Assembly (NCBI RefSeq): GCF_019722725.1
Contig: NZ_CP077941.1
Coordinates: forward strand, 1,736,001-1,800,000
Direction: 5' to 3'
Length of the DNA: 64,000 nt
Origin: Vreelandella profundi
Lineage (GTDB): Bacteria; Pseudomonadota; Gammaproteobacteria; Pseudomonadales; Halomonadaceae
Position 1 is the stretch's first letter; each line of letters starts with the position of its first letter. This document shows, one piece after another, positions 16,812 to 26,470 of this stretch. A program made the translations under genes and the position numbers. The notes beneath the pieces are model-generated. The model had not been told where the DNA came from. It did no database searches and saw only the letters and a program-made list of their open reading frames with translations.

Positions 16812-18390
16812 TAACCCGCTCCTGCGCCTTGAAAACATAGATATCGCTTTTGATGGCCACCAAGTGGTTCACTCGCTGTCGCTCACCCTTAACGCGGGTG
16901 AAACCTTGGCCATCGTTGGCGAATCCGGCTCGGGCAAATCGGTGTCTGCGCTAGGCATCGCCAATTTACTGCCCAGCAATGCCACGATTCACGGCGAGCG
17001 CTGGCTGGGAGAAACAAATCTTGCCGGCTTAACGCCAAGCCAGTGGAACGGCATTCGCGGCAATCAGGTTGGGTTTATCTTTCAAGAGCCAATGACCTCG
17101 CTTAATCCTCTTCATCGCGTTGGCAAGCAGATCGGTGAGGCTCTGCGCCTACATCAAGGCCTCAGCGGCCAAGCGGCCCGTCAGCGTAGCAAAGTGCTCC
17201 TTGAGCAAGTCAAGCTACCGCGCCCCGACGAGCTGCTGGATGCTTGGCCCCATCAGCTTTCAGGCGGCCAGCGTCAGCGCGTGATGATTGCCATGGCCAT
17301 CGCCAACAATCCATCACTTCTGATAGCCGACGAGCCCACCACCGCTCTGGATGTGACGGTGCAGCAGGAGATCCTCGCCCTGCTGCGCGAACTTCGCGAT
17401 CACCACGGAATGGGCATGCTGTTTATCAGCCATGACTTAAACCTAGTACGCCGTCATGCTGATCGCATCTGCGTCATGTATCAGGGCCGTATACAAGAAA
17501 TAGGGTCCGTTGAGCAGGTCTTTGAGCACCCGCAAAGTGATTACTCCAAGGCGCTGCTGGCAGCTGAGCCAGAAGGCAGGCCGCAGGCCGTTAAGCAAGC
17601 GGCCCCGCTACTCACCGCTCGAAAGCTCAGCGTCAGTTTTAAGCGCGCTAAAACCGGCTTATTTAAACCACAGCGCCCCGATTTTGTGGCCGTTCACCCG
17701 ACTGACTTTCATATCGCACCAGGAGAAACGTTAGGCATTGTGGGTGAGTCGGGTTCAGGTAAAACCACGCTGGCATCAGCGGTTATGCGCCTAGTCACAA
17801 GTCAAGGCGAGATCATCCTTGGCAACGATGAATTAAGCAGTCTAAGCGGCAACGCATTGCGGCGTCATCGCCACCGCCTGCAGATGGTGTTCCAAGATCC
17901 TTATGGCGCGCTCTCGCCAAGGATGCCGGTATTTGACATTGTGAGTGAGGGGCTTCGCTTTCACTACCCTCACTTGAGCGATACAGAGGTCAATCAGCGG
18001 GTTAATCAAACCCTTCGTGAGGTAGGATTACCGGAAAGCTGTGCTGCTCGCTATCCGCATGAGTTTTCCGGTGGCCAGCGCCAGCGCATTGCTGTGGCCA
18101 GAGCGATTATTTTAGAACCAGAGCTTTTAGTGCTTGATGAACCAACGTCAGCGTTAGACCGAACCGTCCAAAAACAGCTAGTGACACTGCTGCGCGACCT
18201 GCAGGCTCGCCGCCAATTGAGCTATCTATTTATTAGCCACGATTTAGCCGTTATCCGCGCCATGGCCCACCGCATTATGGTGCTTAAAGATGGGGAAGTG
18301 GTTGAGCAAGGTGATTGCCTGGATGTGCTTGCATCCCCACAGCACGCTTATACTCAGGCGTTGATTTCAGCGGCTCATTTAACAAGCTAA
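16804..18390 (+). CDS. yejF: Peptide/microcin C-type ABC importer, double ATPase
   Basis: 528 residues from the ATG at 16804, which has AGGAG upstream and overlaps the yejE stop. It contains two complete ABC modules in one chain: Walker A GESGSGKSVS, LSGGQ and LIADEPTTALD in the first half, then GESGSGKTTL, FSGGQ and LVLDEPTSALD in the second. Glutamine loops QEPMTSLNP and QDPYGALSP are also visible. This fused dimer is the usual YejF form and energises the YejBE channel. No strong terminator follows; only a short T-run with a 4-bp stem is seen near 18449-18468. Confidence 0.93.
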   Translation: MSNNPLLRLENIDIAFDGHQVVHSLSLTLNAGETLAIVGESGSGKSVSALGIANLLPSNATIHGERWLGETNLAGLTPSQWNGIRGNQVGFIFQEPMTSLNPLHRVGKQIGEALRLHQGLSGQAARQRSKVLLEQVKLPRPDELLDAWPHQLSGGQRQRVMIAMAIANNPSLLIADEPTTALDVTVQQEILALLRELRDHHGMGMLFISHDLNLVRRHADRICVMYQGRIQEIGSVEQVFEHPQSDYSKALLAAEPEGRPQAVKQAAPLLTARKLSVSFKRAKTGLFKPQRPDFVAVHPTDFHIAPGETLGIVGESGSGKTTLASAVMRLVTSQGEIILGNDELSSLSGNALRRHRHRLQMVFQDPYGALSPRMPVFDIVSEGLRFHYPHLSDTEVNQRVNQTLREVGLPESCAARYPHEFSGGQRQRIAVARAIILEPELLVLDEPTSALDRTVQKQLVTLLRDLQARRQLSYLFISHDLAVIRAMAHRIMVLKDGEVVEQGDCLDVLASPQHAYTQALISAAHLTS

Positions 18391-18531
18391 GATAATAAAT
18401 TAACCGACGTAAAGCAGGCTCCTCTCACGCCAAGAAGAAATGCCTGCCAACCCGCTCAACGGTTTTTTGCACTTTTTCTACAATTGCGCAAGATAACGGT
18501 ATAAATATGTATGTTAGTAGCAAGCATAGAA

Positions 18532-18561
18532 AAGCCGCGACACTGGCAAGTGGCGCGGCTT
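18532..18561 (-). terminator. Terminator of rsuA
   Basis: AAGCCGCG (18532-18539) pairs with CGCGGCTT (18554-18561), and the stem extends by four more pairs after one mismatch. On the minus strand the stem is followed by TTTT, and an eight-T run precedes it, so it terminates rsuA and could act in both directions against yejF readthrough. Confidence 0.75.
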
Positions 18562-18624
18562 AAAAAAAATTGTCATCTAGAACGTAAAGCTAAAACGTCA
18601 TATTCGTCAGTAAAAAAGCTCTAC

Positions 18625-19332
18625 TTAAAAACTGGCAATTTCGGCTTCAGTTAATTCGCGCCACTCGCCTGGGGCCAGATTCTCGTCCAACGCCACATCA
18701 CCGATTGAGCTACGATGCAGTGAATTCACGTGATTCCCCAATGCAGCAAACATGCGCTTCACTTGGTGGTAGCGTCCTTCGGTAATGGTGAGTTCGGCTT
18801 GGGTTGGCGAAAGGAAGCGCAGTAAAGCCGGCTGGGTCAGCGTTTCCTCACCATCAAGCATCAAGCCATCAGCAACTTGGCTAATCGCCCACTCCGCGGC
18901 TGAGCCTTCCATCGGCTCGGCCAGCTCGGCGATATACACTTTGGCGCAGCGGTGACGTGGTGACGTAACGCGGTGCGACCAGTGGCCGTCATCGGTTAGC
19001 AGCAGCAAACCGGTGGTATCTACATCTAAACGCCCTACTGGCTGCAAGCGCTCTACTTTGGGGAGATCGATCAGGTCTATTACCCGCGGATACAGTCCAC
19101 GGCGAGCGTTACATTCAACGTCCACTGGCTTATGCAGCATAATATAACGAATGCCAACTAGCGCCAGCCGTTCGCCGTTAAGTACGACAACATCGTTATC
19201 CGTATCAATCTGGGTCGCCGACTGTTTAATAGGCTCACCATTTAAGGTGACTTCACCATTTTTCAGCGCTCGCTTGGCTAGGCTGCGGGTTAACGGAGAG
19301 GTTTCACTTAAAAATCGATCAAGGCGCATCAT
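18625..19332 (-). CDS. rsuA: 16S rRNA pseudouridine(516) synthase
   Basis: 235 residues. An N-terminal S4 RNA-binding domain (1-60, MRLDRFLSETSPLTRS) is followed by the RsuA catalytic domain. GRLDVDTTGLLLLTDDG at 100-116 contains the catalytic Asp103, and TSPRHRCAKVY and EGRYHQVKRMFAALGNHV complete the family pattern. It isomerises U516 of 16S rRNA during small-subunit assembly. The start overlaps the stop of the upstream amidase gene by four bases (ATGA), so the two form an operon. Confidence 0.92.
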   Translation of the reverse strand: MMRLDRFLSETSPLTRSLAKRALKNGEVTLNGEPIKQSATQIDTDNDVVVLNGERLALVGIRYIMLHKPVDVECNARRGLYPRVIDLIDLPKVERLQPVGRLDVDTTGLLLLTDDGHWSHRVTSPRHRCAKVYIAELAEPMEGSAAEWAISQVADGLMLDGEETLTQPALLRFLSPTQAELTITEGRYHQVKRMFAALGNHVNSLHRSSIGDVALDENLAPGEWRELTEAEIASF

Positions 19333-20144
19333 TGACCCACTCCTGGCAGCAGCTCAAAACGATCGGCATCTTGCCAAGCAGGGAATTTTTCACGAAAAGC
19401 ATCAAGGGTAGTTTTATCCAACGTGCCCGTTTCTATAAACGGGGTATGGGCGGGGTGATCAATTAGCGGTTCGCCTTTGAAGTCGACCAATAAGGAATCG
19501 CCGCTATAGGCAAGCCCCTTAGCATCTTCTCCAACGCGATTGACACCAATGACATAGCTCAAATTTTCTACCGCCCGGGCTTGCAGCAGCGTACGCCAAG
19601 GATGGCGACGCGGCGCTGGCCAGTTAGCGACACAGAGAAGCGCATCATACTCGAAATGCTCACCTTCTGCTGGCTGCTGTCGCATCCAAACCGGAAAGCG
19701 CAAATCGTAGCAAACGCTTAGCAGCAGCTTAAACCCCTTTAGCTTAACAATAGTGCGCTCTGACCCCATGCCATAGCGTTCATGCTCACCGGCCATACGA
19801 AATAGGTGCCGCTTATCGTAATAAGCGATTTCTCCATCAGGCGTCGCCCAAATCAAACGGTTAAAATAAGCCCCCTGCTCTTCAATCGCCACACTGCCTG
19901 TCATCACACATTGGCGCGCTTTCGCTTGAGCCTGCAGCCACGCAATGCTGCTGCTTTCCGCCATTGGCTGGGCCATTTCACGCGAGTTCATGGTGAAACC
20001 GGTGGCAAACATTTCTGGCAAAACAATCAGATCCGTATCACGACTGTCCAGCTCGCCCAGTAGCTGTTCAAGATGCGCATGATTGGCCTGGGGATCTTCC
20101 CAACGTAAATCACACTGCACCAAACTGGTTCTTAGCTCGCTCAT
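19329..20144 (-). CDS. yafV: Nitrilase-family omega-amidase (YafV-like)
   Basis: A 271-residue carbon-nitrogen hydrolase with the Glu-Lys-Cys triad visible: E44 in VLPEMFATGF, K111 in YDKRHLF and C145 in SVCYDLRFP. ATGFTMN and AGEHERY fit the YafV/Nit2 branch, which hydrolyses alpha-ketoglutaramate and related omega-amides, salvaging 2-oxoacids after transamination of glutamine. The protein is cytosolic with no signal peptide. It is translationally coupled to rsuA. The 70 bases to the divergent rarD gene must hold both promoters. Confidence 0.87.
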   Translation of the reverse strand: MSELRTSLVQCDLRWEDPQANHAHLEQLLGELDSRDTDLIVLPEMFATGFTMNSREMAQPMAESSSIAWLQAQAKARQCVMTGSVAIEEQGAYFNRLIWATPDGEIAYYDKRHLFRMAGEHERYGMGSERTIVKLKGFKLLLSVCYDLRFPVWMRQQPAEGEHFEYDALLCVANWPAPRRHPWRTLLQARAVENLSYVIGVNRVGEDAKGLAYSGDSLLVDFKGEPLIDHPAHTPFIETGTLDKTTLDAFREKFPAWQDADRFELLPGVGQ

Positions 20145-20214
20145 TCAACACCTCCATTGCCAGTGTTATTTCAAAGTTTATGCTAGATTAGCATCTTTAA
20201 ATAATGAGGCTGCT

Positions 20215-21123
20215 ATGCTTCCTACATCAACACGTGATCCTGAAGCAGTCAAAGGCGTTATGTTTGGGCTCTCCGCCTACGCAATGTGGGGATGTTTCCC
20301 ATTATTTTTTGCCTTATTTGACGGTGTTCCCGCCTTTGAAATATTAATTCACCGCATCATTTGGGCATGCTTCTTTTTAGTCGGCCTCATCACCGTTTTA
20401 CGTCGCTGGTCCCCGGTTGTCGCCGCGCTTAGCGAGCCTAAACGCTTGGGCCGCGTGTTGGCCTGCGCGCTATTGATTGCCTTGAACTGGGGGATTTATA
20501 TCTATGCAGTGGAATCCAAGCAGGTACTGCAGGCAAGTTTGGGCTACTTTCTGACACCGCTGGTTAACGTTGCGCTGGGTGTTTTAGTGCTGCGAGAAGT
20601 GATGGCTAAACTTCAGCTGGTCGCACTGGGCTTGGCCAGCGCAGCGATTGCCGCGCAGTTTATAATGCTGGGCGAACTGCCTTGGATTAGCCTGATGCTG
20701 GCGCTAAGTTTTGGCAGCTACGGTTTGTTTCGCAAACAGGTGCCGCTGGACGGTTTATCGGGGCTGTTTGTCGAGACGCTGCTGCTCTTCCCCTTGGCGC
20801 TTATCGCATTAACGTGGCTTAGCTGGAACGGCAGCTCACATTTTTTACAAAATGCCTCATCTACCAGCCTGCTCATTGCCAGCGGCGCCTTGACCGCGCT
20901 TCCCCTAATGGCCTTTGCAGGTGCCGCACGCCGATTGCGCTTAGCGACGCTGGGTTTTCTAATGTATATCAATCCTAGCATCCAGTTCCTGATCGCCTTA
21001 ACCGTGTTCGGTGAGTCCTTAAGCGTTATCCAACTAGCTACCTTTGTGCTTATCTGGATAGGGCTCGCGCTTTATTCATGGTCTGCATGGCAATCACGCC
21101 TGAGCAACGTGGCAGCTAGTTAA
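20215..21123 (+). CDS. rarD: RarD-type EamA-family transporter
   Basis: 302 residues from the ATG at 20215, which has GAGG at SD distance. The longer frame back to 20083 overlaps yafV and is not used. About ten membrane helices are visible. VKGVMFGLSAYAMWGCFPLFF and EILIHRIIWACFFL are RarD hallmarks, as is LRLATLGFLMYINPSIQFL near the C-terminus. RarD belongs to the drug/metabolite transporter superfamily. Its substrate is not established, and the name reflects family membership only. Confidence 0.88.
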   Translation: MLPTSTRDPEAVKGVMFGLSAYAMWGCFPLFFALFDGVPAFEILIHRIIWACFFLVGLITVLRRWSPVVAALSEPKRLGRVLACALLIALNWGIYIYAVESKQVLQASLGYFLTPLVNVALGVLVLREVMAKLQLVALGLASAAIAAQFIMLGELPWISLMLALSFGSYGLFRKQVPLDGLSGLFVETLLLFPLALIALTWLSWNGSSHFLQNASSTSLLIASGALTALPLMAFAGAARRLRLATLGFLMYINPSIQFLIALTVFGESLSVIQLATFVLIWIGLALYSWSAWQSRLSNVAAS

Positions 21124-21204
21124 AACTATTGAATATAAGCGCTGCAACAGAATGAAATATCACTTACCCTTAATCCTCTGCCACATCTACTACGCCTGGA
21201 ATCC

Positions 21205-22905
21205 ATGCTAAAGCGCTATTTGCCCATTCTGACGTGGCTGCCTCATTATCATAAGCGCCTATTGGGGGCTGACGTGTTAGCGGGGTTGATCGTCACCGTG
21301 ATGGTTATCCCTCAATCGCTCGCCTATGCGCTATTAGCGGGGCTACCCGCAGTCGTTGGTCTTTACGCCAGCATTCTGCCGCAGCTAATTTATACGCTGT
21401 TTGGTACCAGCAAAACGCTTGCGGTTGGCCCGGTCGCTATCATTGCGCTGATGACCGGGGCGGCGCTCTCTTCGGTGGCGGCAACTGGCACGGAGACGTA
21501 TTTACAGGCCGCGCTGATACTGTCACTGCTTTCAGGCGGCATGCTGATGGTGATGGGTCTGCTGAAAATGGGTTTTTTCAGTAATTTTCTTAGCCATCCG
21601 GTTATCTCAGGGTTTTTAACCGCTTCGGGCATTTTGATTGCAGTGAGTCAGCTGGGCAGTTTACTGGGTGTCGAAAGTAGCGGATTCACGCTAGTTGAGC
21701 GCCTTGTCACCTTAGTACCCAACCTGGCTACCTATGATTTATTTACCTTACTAATCGGTAGTGGCACCTTAATTTTTTTGGTTGCTATGCGCCGTCGCGG
21801 TAAATCCACTCTACATAAAATCGGTTTTCCACTTTTCCTGGCAGATCTTTGCGCCAAAGCAGGGCCAGTATTTGCAGTGGTGATTACCACCTTAATAACG
21901 TGGTATTGGCAATTAGCCGATGCGGGCGTGGCGGTGGTGGGCGATATTCCCAGTGGGTTGCCCGCACTCAGCTTTCCCTGGGGCGACTATTCACTCTGGC
22001 GCTCGCTGTTAATCCCAGCGCTGCTGATTAGCTTAGTGGGCTTTGTTGAATCGGTGTCCATGGGTCAAATGTTGGCGGCTAAGCGGCGCCAGCGTATTTC
22101 ACCTAATCAAGAGCTAGTCGGCTTAGGTGCCAGCAATCTTGCCGCTGGTTTTTCAAGCGGCATGCCGGTTACCGGCGGCCTATCACGGACAGTGATTAAC
22201 TACGACGCAGGCGCGCAAACACCCGCAGCCGGTGCCTTTGCAGCGCTAGGCATTGCGTTAGTAACGATGTCGTTTACCGGCTGGCTCTATTACTTGCCTA
22301 TCGCGACCCTGGCGGCGACGATTACCGTCTCAATTTTGACACTCGTCGACATCCCTATGCTGCGCCAAACTTGGCGCTATTCACGCAGCGATTTTGCCGC
22401 CATTGCAGTCACCATTGTGCTTACGCTGGTTGAAGGCGTCGAAGCAGGTATCATCAGCGGCGTCACGCTTTCAATTGCGCTTTTTTTATACCGTACCAGC
22501 CGCCCGCACAGCGCTTTAGTGGGCCGAGTGCCGGGTACCGAGCACTTTAGAAATACCGCGCGCCACGATGTAGAAACGGCTAGCAATGCAGCCCTGCTGC
22601 GTATAGATGAGAGTCTTTATTTCGCCAATGCCCGCTATTTGGAAGATACCGTTTATAACTTAGTAGCTAGTCATCCTGAGCTTGAGCACGTGGTATTGAT
22701 CTGTTCAGCGGTTAATTTGATCGATGCCTCGGCGCTAGAAAGCCTGGATGCTATCAACGCTCGCTTAAAAGACTCTGACGTAAAGCTGCATTTGTCTGAA
22801 GTGAAAGGGCCTGTCATGGATCAGCTCAAAAAAAGTGACTTTTTAGAAGCGCTTACCGGGAGGGTTTTTTTGAGCACCTACGCCGCTTGGCGCGAATTCT
22901 CCTAG
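21205..22905 (+). CDS. SulP-family anion transporter with STAS domain
   Basis: 566 residues. The N-terminal domain has the SulP pattern DVLAGLIVTVMVIPQSLAYA (about 24-43), many membrane helices and SSGMPVTGGLSRTVIN (about 312-327). A cytosolic STAS domain follows from about 440, with LIDASALESLDAINARLKD. SulP proteins move sulfate, bicarbonate or dicarboxylates, often coupled to sodium or protons. No neighbouring carbonic anhydrase or sulfate-assimilation gene is present to narrow the substrate. The gene is monocistronic and ends at a strong terminator. Confidence 0.9.
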   Translation: MLKRYLPILTWLPHYHKRLLGADVLAGLIVTVMVIPQSLAYALLAGLPAVVGLYASILPQLIYTLFGTSKTLAVGPVAIIALMTGAALSSVAATGTETYLQAALILSLLSGGMLMVMGLLKMGFFSNFLSHPVISGFLTASGILIAVSQLGSLLGVESSGFTLVERLVTLVPNLATYDLFTLLIGSGTLIFLVAMRRRGKSTLHKIGFPLFLADLCAKAGPVFAVVITTLITWYWQLADAGVAVVGDIPSGLPALSFPWGDYSLWRSLLIPALLISLVGFVESVSMGQMLAAKRRQRISPNQELVGLGASNLAAGFSSGMPVTGGLSRTVINYDAGAQTPAAGAFAALGIALVTMSFTGWLYYLPIATLAATITVSILTLVDIPMLRQTWRYSRSDFAAIAVTIVLTLVEGVEAGIISGVTLSIALFLYRTSRPHSALVGRVPGTEHFRNTARHDVETASNAALLRIDESLYFANARYLEDTVYNLVASHPELEHVVLICSAVNLIDASALESLDAINARLKDSDVKLHLSEVKGPVMDQLKKSDFLEALTGRVFLSTYAAWREFS

Positions 22906-22944
22906 TTAGCTAACGCCATCACGTTTTTGAAAATCATTTCATTG

Positions 22945-22972
22945 AAAAACCAGGCCATCGCCTGGTTTTTTT
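22945..22972 (+). terminator. Terminator of the SulP gene
   Basis: AAAAACCAGGC, loop CATC, then GCCTGGTTTTT gives an 11-bp stem followed by a run of seven T. It is a canonical intrinsic terminator about 40 bases after the stop codon; the A-run on the other side would allow bidirectional use. Confidence 0.9.
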
Positions 22973-23143
22973 ATGCCTGCCTGTTCGCCGCCAGATCACC
23001 TAACGAGAACGTCATTGACAGCAGCCTAGCGGCTTCTCTACTATCAGCCGACCACTTAGCAAAATACAATACCGCATAGCAAAACTTAAAGTAACTAAAC
23101 GTAACCACTACCGTCTTCAAAACCACAATAAAGGAGCATTCCA

Positions 23144-24307
23144 ATGCGTCCATTTGCTCATCGCCTACTCCTCGCCACATTACCTTTATCACTGCTGGGT
23201 GCTGCGGTAAGCCATGCCAGTGACATTGAGCTGCCTAGCACCATGGCGTGGACCGCCTACGGCACCAATTCCAGCGGCTACGCTCAAGCCGTCGCAATCG
23301 GTAATATGCTGCAGAATAAATACGACTCATCGGTACGTATCCTGCCTGGTGACAACGACGTATCACGCATGACACCCCTTAAGCAGGGGCGCGTTGATCT
23401 TTGTGCCTGTGGTATCGCCAGCTACTACGGCGCTGAAGGCGTGATGATGTTTGCCGACCGCGACTGGGGCCCTCAGCCGCTGCGTATCATCACCACCTCA
23501 ACAGCGTCTTTTGGGCTTTCCCTTGCGGTCGCCGGTGATTTAGACGTCGAAACGCCAGCTGATTTGGCAGGTAAACGCATCGCTTATATCCGGGGTGATG
23601 ACGCCTTAAATAAAGGCACAGAAGCTTATTTGGCCTTCGGTGGTCTTACCTGGGATGACGTTGAGCGCGTTGACTACCCCGGCTACGGGCGCTCATTTGA
23701 CGGCATTATCGCCGGCGATGTGGATGCCTCATTTACCACCACGGTGACCCCGCCAGCACAGCAGCTCGCCAGCAGCCCGCGCGGTATCAGTTGGCCGGTG
23801 CTAGATCCCAACGATGCAGCGGGCTGGGAGCGCATGGCAGAAGTCGCGCCCTATTTTCGCCCTCATGAAGTGACCTCCGGCGCTGGCGACATTAGCGTCG
23901 ACAATCCGCTGCCCAGCGCAAGCTACCCCTATCCAATCGTGGTTGCTAATCAAGACCTGGATGACAAGGTTGCCTATGGACTGATTAAAGCCATGCAGGA
24001 AAATTTTGATGACTACAAAGACAATGCTCCAGGCGCTTTGGGCTATGCCTTAGAGTCGCAAGATCTTCAGTGGGTAGTGCCGTTCCACGATGCGGTAGTG
24101 GAGTATTACAAAGAAGTCGATGTATGGACGGATGAAATGCAGGCCCACCAAGACGAGCTGGTAGAGCGCCAAAATGTTCTATTAACGGCCTGGGAAAGCT
24201 TTATGGAAAATTCGCCCAGCGATGATGCCGACGCATTTACGGCTGATTGGATGCAGGCTCGCGCCAGCGCATTAAATGAAGCTGGCTTCGAACCTATCTT
24301 CGAGTAA
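23144..24307 (+). CDS. TAXI-family TRAP transporter solute-binding protein
   Basis: 387 residues with a signal peptide (1-25, ending SHA). The mature protein begins WTAYGTNSSGYAQAVAIGN and contains RVDLCACGIASYYGA and YPGYGRSFDGIIAGDVDA, the TAXI (TRAP-associated extracytoplasmic immunogenic) layout. It captures a carboxylate-type ligand in the periplasm for the fused permease encoded next. AAGGAG lies eight bases upstream. Known TAXI ligands include glutamate and dicarboxylates such as alpha-ketoglutarate. The acyl-CoA operon downstream suggests an organic acid, by inference. Confidence 0.88.
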   Translation: MRPFAHRLLLATLPLSLLGAAVSHASDIELPSTMAWTAYGTNSSGYAQAVAIGNMLQNKYDSSVRILPGDNDVSRMTPLKQGRVDLCACGIASYYGAEGVMMFADRDWGPQPLRIITTSTASFGLSLAVAGDLDVETPADLAGKRIAYIRGDDALNKGTEAYLAFGGLTWDDVERVDYPGYGRSFDGIIAGDVDASFTTTVTPPAQQLASSPRGISWPVLDPNDAAGWERMAEVAPYFRPHEVTSGAGDISVDNPLPSASYPYPIVVANQDLDDKVAYGLIKAMQENFDDYKDNAPGALGYALESQDLQWVVPFHDAVVEYYKEVDVWTDEMQAHQDELVERQNVLLTAWESFMENSPSDDADAFTADWMQARASALNEAGFEPIFE

Positions 24308-24317
24308 AAACGCCACG

Positions 24318-24338
24318 GGGCGGCGCTCGCCGCCCTTT
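24318..24338 (+). terminator. Intercistronic hairpin between TRAP binding protein and permease
   Basis: GGGCGGC, loop GCTC, then GCCGCCC is a perfect 7-bp GC stem followed by TTTG, in the gap after the binding-protein stop. A weak terminator or mRNA-stabilising stem here would raise binding protein over permease, a common arrangement in binding-protein-dependent transporters. Confidence 0.55.
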
Positions 24339-24378
24339 GCTGATTGACGGATCTTTCCATAACCATAGATACCTCGCC

Positions 24379-26388
24379 ATGACTACAGATACCGCACCTG
24401 CGAATACTCAGCAGGTTAAAGAAAAGATCAGCCAAATTCGTCAGCTCCCCGTCGCGCTGCGATGGGTTCCCGCCTCCGTTACCGTCATTTTAATGCTGAT
24501 GACGTTAGATTATCTTTTTAACCTGGGCTTATTTACCTTTGTCACCGGCCTTGAAACGCAATTCTATTACGCTGTTGTCGCGCTGCTACTTCCGCTGGTA
24601 TTTTTACTTTGGCCGATGCGTAGCAGCCAGCAAGAACAGCCGATTCCTTGGTACGACTATCTTTTAAGCGCAAGCACGCTGATCGTTGGCGGCTACTTTG
24701 TGTATAACGCGGTACCTATTTTGGAACGTGGCTGGGCCTTCGACGCACCCGATATGGCCATCTATGCAAGCTACGCTTACTGGCTATTAATCGTTGAAGC
24801 CTCTCGTCGGGCGGGTGGTTTACCGATTGCGATTATTGCCGGCGTATTCTCACTTTACCCCTTAGTAGCCGACATCGTCCCCGGCCCCATTCAAGCCTTT
24901 CCCTCGACGCTAGAACAAACGGCCATGTATCACACCATGAGTACCGAAAGCATCATGGGTGTACCGCTGCAAGCCTTTGCGGGGCTGGTGATTGGCTTTT
25001 TAGTGTTTGGCGTGGTGTTACAAAAAAGTGGCGGCGGCAAGTTTTTCATCAACCTTGCCTTTGCCCTGCTCGGCCACGTGCGCGGCGGCCCTGCCAAAGT
25101 CGCCATTTTCTCAAGCGGCCTGATGGGCTCTATGAGCGGCAGCGTTATTAGCAACGTGCTTACCACCGGGGTTTTATCAATTCCCGCCATGCGCCGCATT
25201 GGTATGAGCCGCTCATTTGCAGGCGGCGTCGAAGCCTGTGCCTCCACGGGCGGTGTATTAATGCCCCCAGTGATGGGCGCCACCGCGTTTGTAATGGCCA
25301 TGTTTCTCGATATTCCCTATTCGGCCGTTGCGCTAGCCGCGGTAATACCCTCGGTGCTTTATTTTTTAGGCCTGTTTATTCAAATTGATGCCTACGCCGC
25401 GCGCCACGATATTAAAGGTCTGCCTGCCATAGAATTGCCCTCACTTAAGCAAACGCTGAAAGAAGGCTGGTACTTTATTTTCGTCTTCGCCTTACTGGTA
25501 TGGATGCTGCTGATTATGCAGCGCGAAGCCGTCGCACCGTTTTACGCTACTGCCCTTTTGTTAGTACTCAATCAGCTTTCTAAGCACAACCGCTGGGGCT
25601 GGAAAGACGTAGCAGACACGCTGACATCCGCCGCTAAGCTATTTGCCGAACTAATCGCCATTTTAGCGGGTGTGGGTATGCTGGTCGGTGCGCTTTCGAT
25701 GACCGGCCTTTCAGGCACGATTGCTAACGACTTTATCAACATTGCCGGTGGCAGCGTCCCACTACTGTTAATCATGGGCGCAGTGACCAGCTTCGTGCTC
25801 GGTATTGGCATGACGGTGACCGCTGCATACATCTTCCTTGCGGTAGCGCTGGCACCTGCCTTGATCCAAGGCGGCGGGTTGGATCCGATGGCCGTCCACA
25901 TGTTCATACTTTACTGGGGCATGCTGAGCTTTATCACCCCGCCGGTAGCGCTGGGCGCGTTTGCTGCAGCCACCGTTGCCGGCGCACGGCCGATGGCCAC
26001 TGGCCTTCAAGCAATGCGTTTGGGTAGCGTGATTTACTTTATCCCGTTCCTGTTCGTGCTGAACCCGGCGCTGATTATGCAGGGCGCGCCGCTCATGATT
26101 GTGGTGGTATTTGTGCAGGCGGTGATTGGCATCATTTTATTTGCCTCTGCGATGCAGGGCTATCTGATGGGCGTTGGTCGGCTGGGCTATGGCGCATTCC
26201 AGGAGATCATAATACGCAGCCTGGTATTAATCGCAGGCCTGCTACTAGCGCTACCCGGCGGTGGAATGGTGCCACTTAGCCAGTGGGAGCTAATTGCTCT
26301 GGCAGCAGCGGCCCTAGTGCCTGGCGTATTGCTGGCACGCCTGAGCCAGCGTCACCATCAGCGGTCACATAGCGCGTCAGTCATATAG
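24379..26388 (+). CDS. TRAP transporter fused permease (DctQM, 4TM/12TM)
   Basis: 669 residues from the ATG at 24379. The four-helix DctQ-like part (about 30-160) is fused to the large DctM-like permease (about 170-660). IFSSGLMGSMSGSVISNVLTTG, VEACASTGGVLMPPVMGATAF and LGIGMTVTAAYIF are the conserved DctM motifs of TAXI-linked permeases. It is a secondary, sodium-driven importer in the inner membrane and the partner of the preceding binding protein. The next operon begins 82 bases on, close enough that readthrough is possible. Confidence 0.92.
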   Translation: MTTDTAPANTQQVKEKISQIRQLPVALRWVPASVTVILMLMTLDYLFNLGLFTFVTGLETQFYYAVVALLLPLVFLLWPMRSSQQEQPIPWYDYLLSASTLIVGGYFVYNAVPILERGWAFDAPDMAIYASYAYWLLIVEASRRAGGLPIAIIAGVFSLYPLVADIVPGPIQAFPSTLEQTAMYHTMSTESIMGVPLQAFAGLVIGFLVFGVVLQKSGGGKFFINLAFALLGHVRGGPAKVAIFSSGLMGSMSGSVISNVLTTGVLSIPAMRRIGMSRSFAGGVEACASTGGVLMPPVMGATAFVMAMFLDIPYSAVALAAVIPSVLYFLGLFIQIDAYAARHDIKGLPAIELPSLKQTLKEGWYFIFVFALLVWMLLIMQREAVAPFYATALLLVLNQLSKHNRWGWKDVADTLTSAAKLFAELIAILAGVGMLVGALSMTGLSGTIANDFINIAGGSVPLLLIMGAVTSFVLGIGMTVTAAYIFLAVALAPALIQGGGLDPMAVHMFILYWGMLSFITPPVALGAFAAATVAGARPMATGLQAMRLGSVIYFIPFLFVLNPALIMQGAPLMIVVVFVQAVIGIILFASAMQGYLMGVGRLGYGAFQEIIIRSLVLIAGLLLALPGGGMVPLSQWELIALAAAALVPGVLLARLSQRHHQRSHSASVI

Positions 26389-26470
26389 TGTTGGCATCGA
26401 CAATATTCGTTAAATGCCCCTTTTGGATAGGTCATTATCCATGCCATCAAATACAGTACGGGAGCCAGCC

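Noticed and set aside
18449..18468. Terminator for yejF
   Set aside because: Only a 4-bp stem (AACC/GGTT) precedes the T-run, too weak to list.
23070..23084. Fourth copy of the acyl-CoA operator upstream of the TRAP operon
   Set aside because: About three mismatches to the consensus and no -35-like box before it; mentioned only as a weak candidate.
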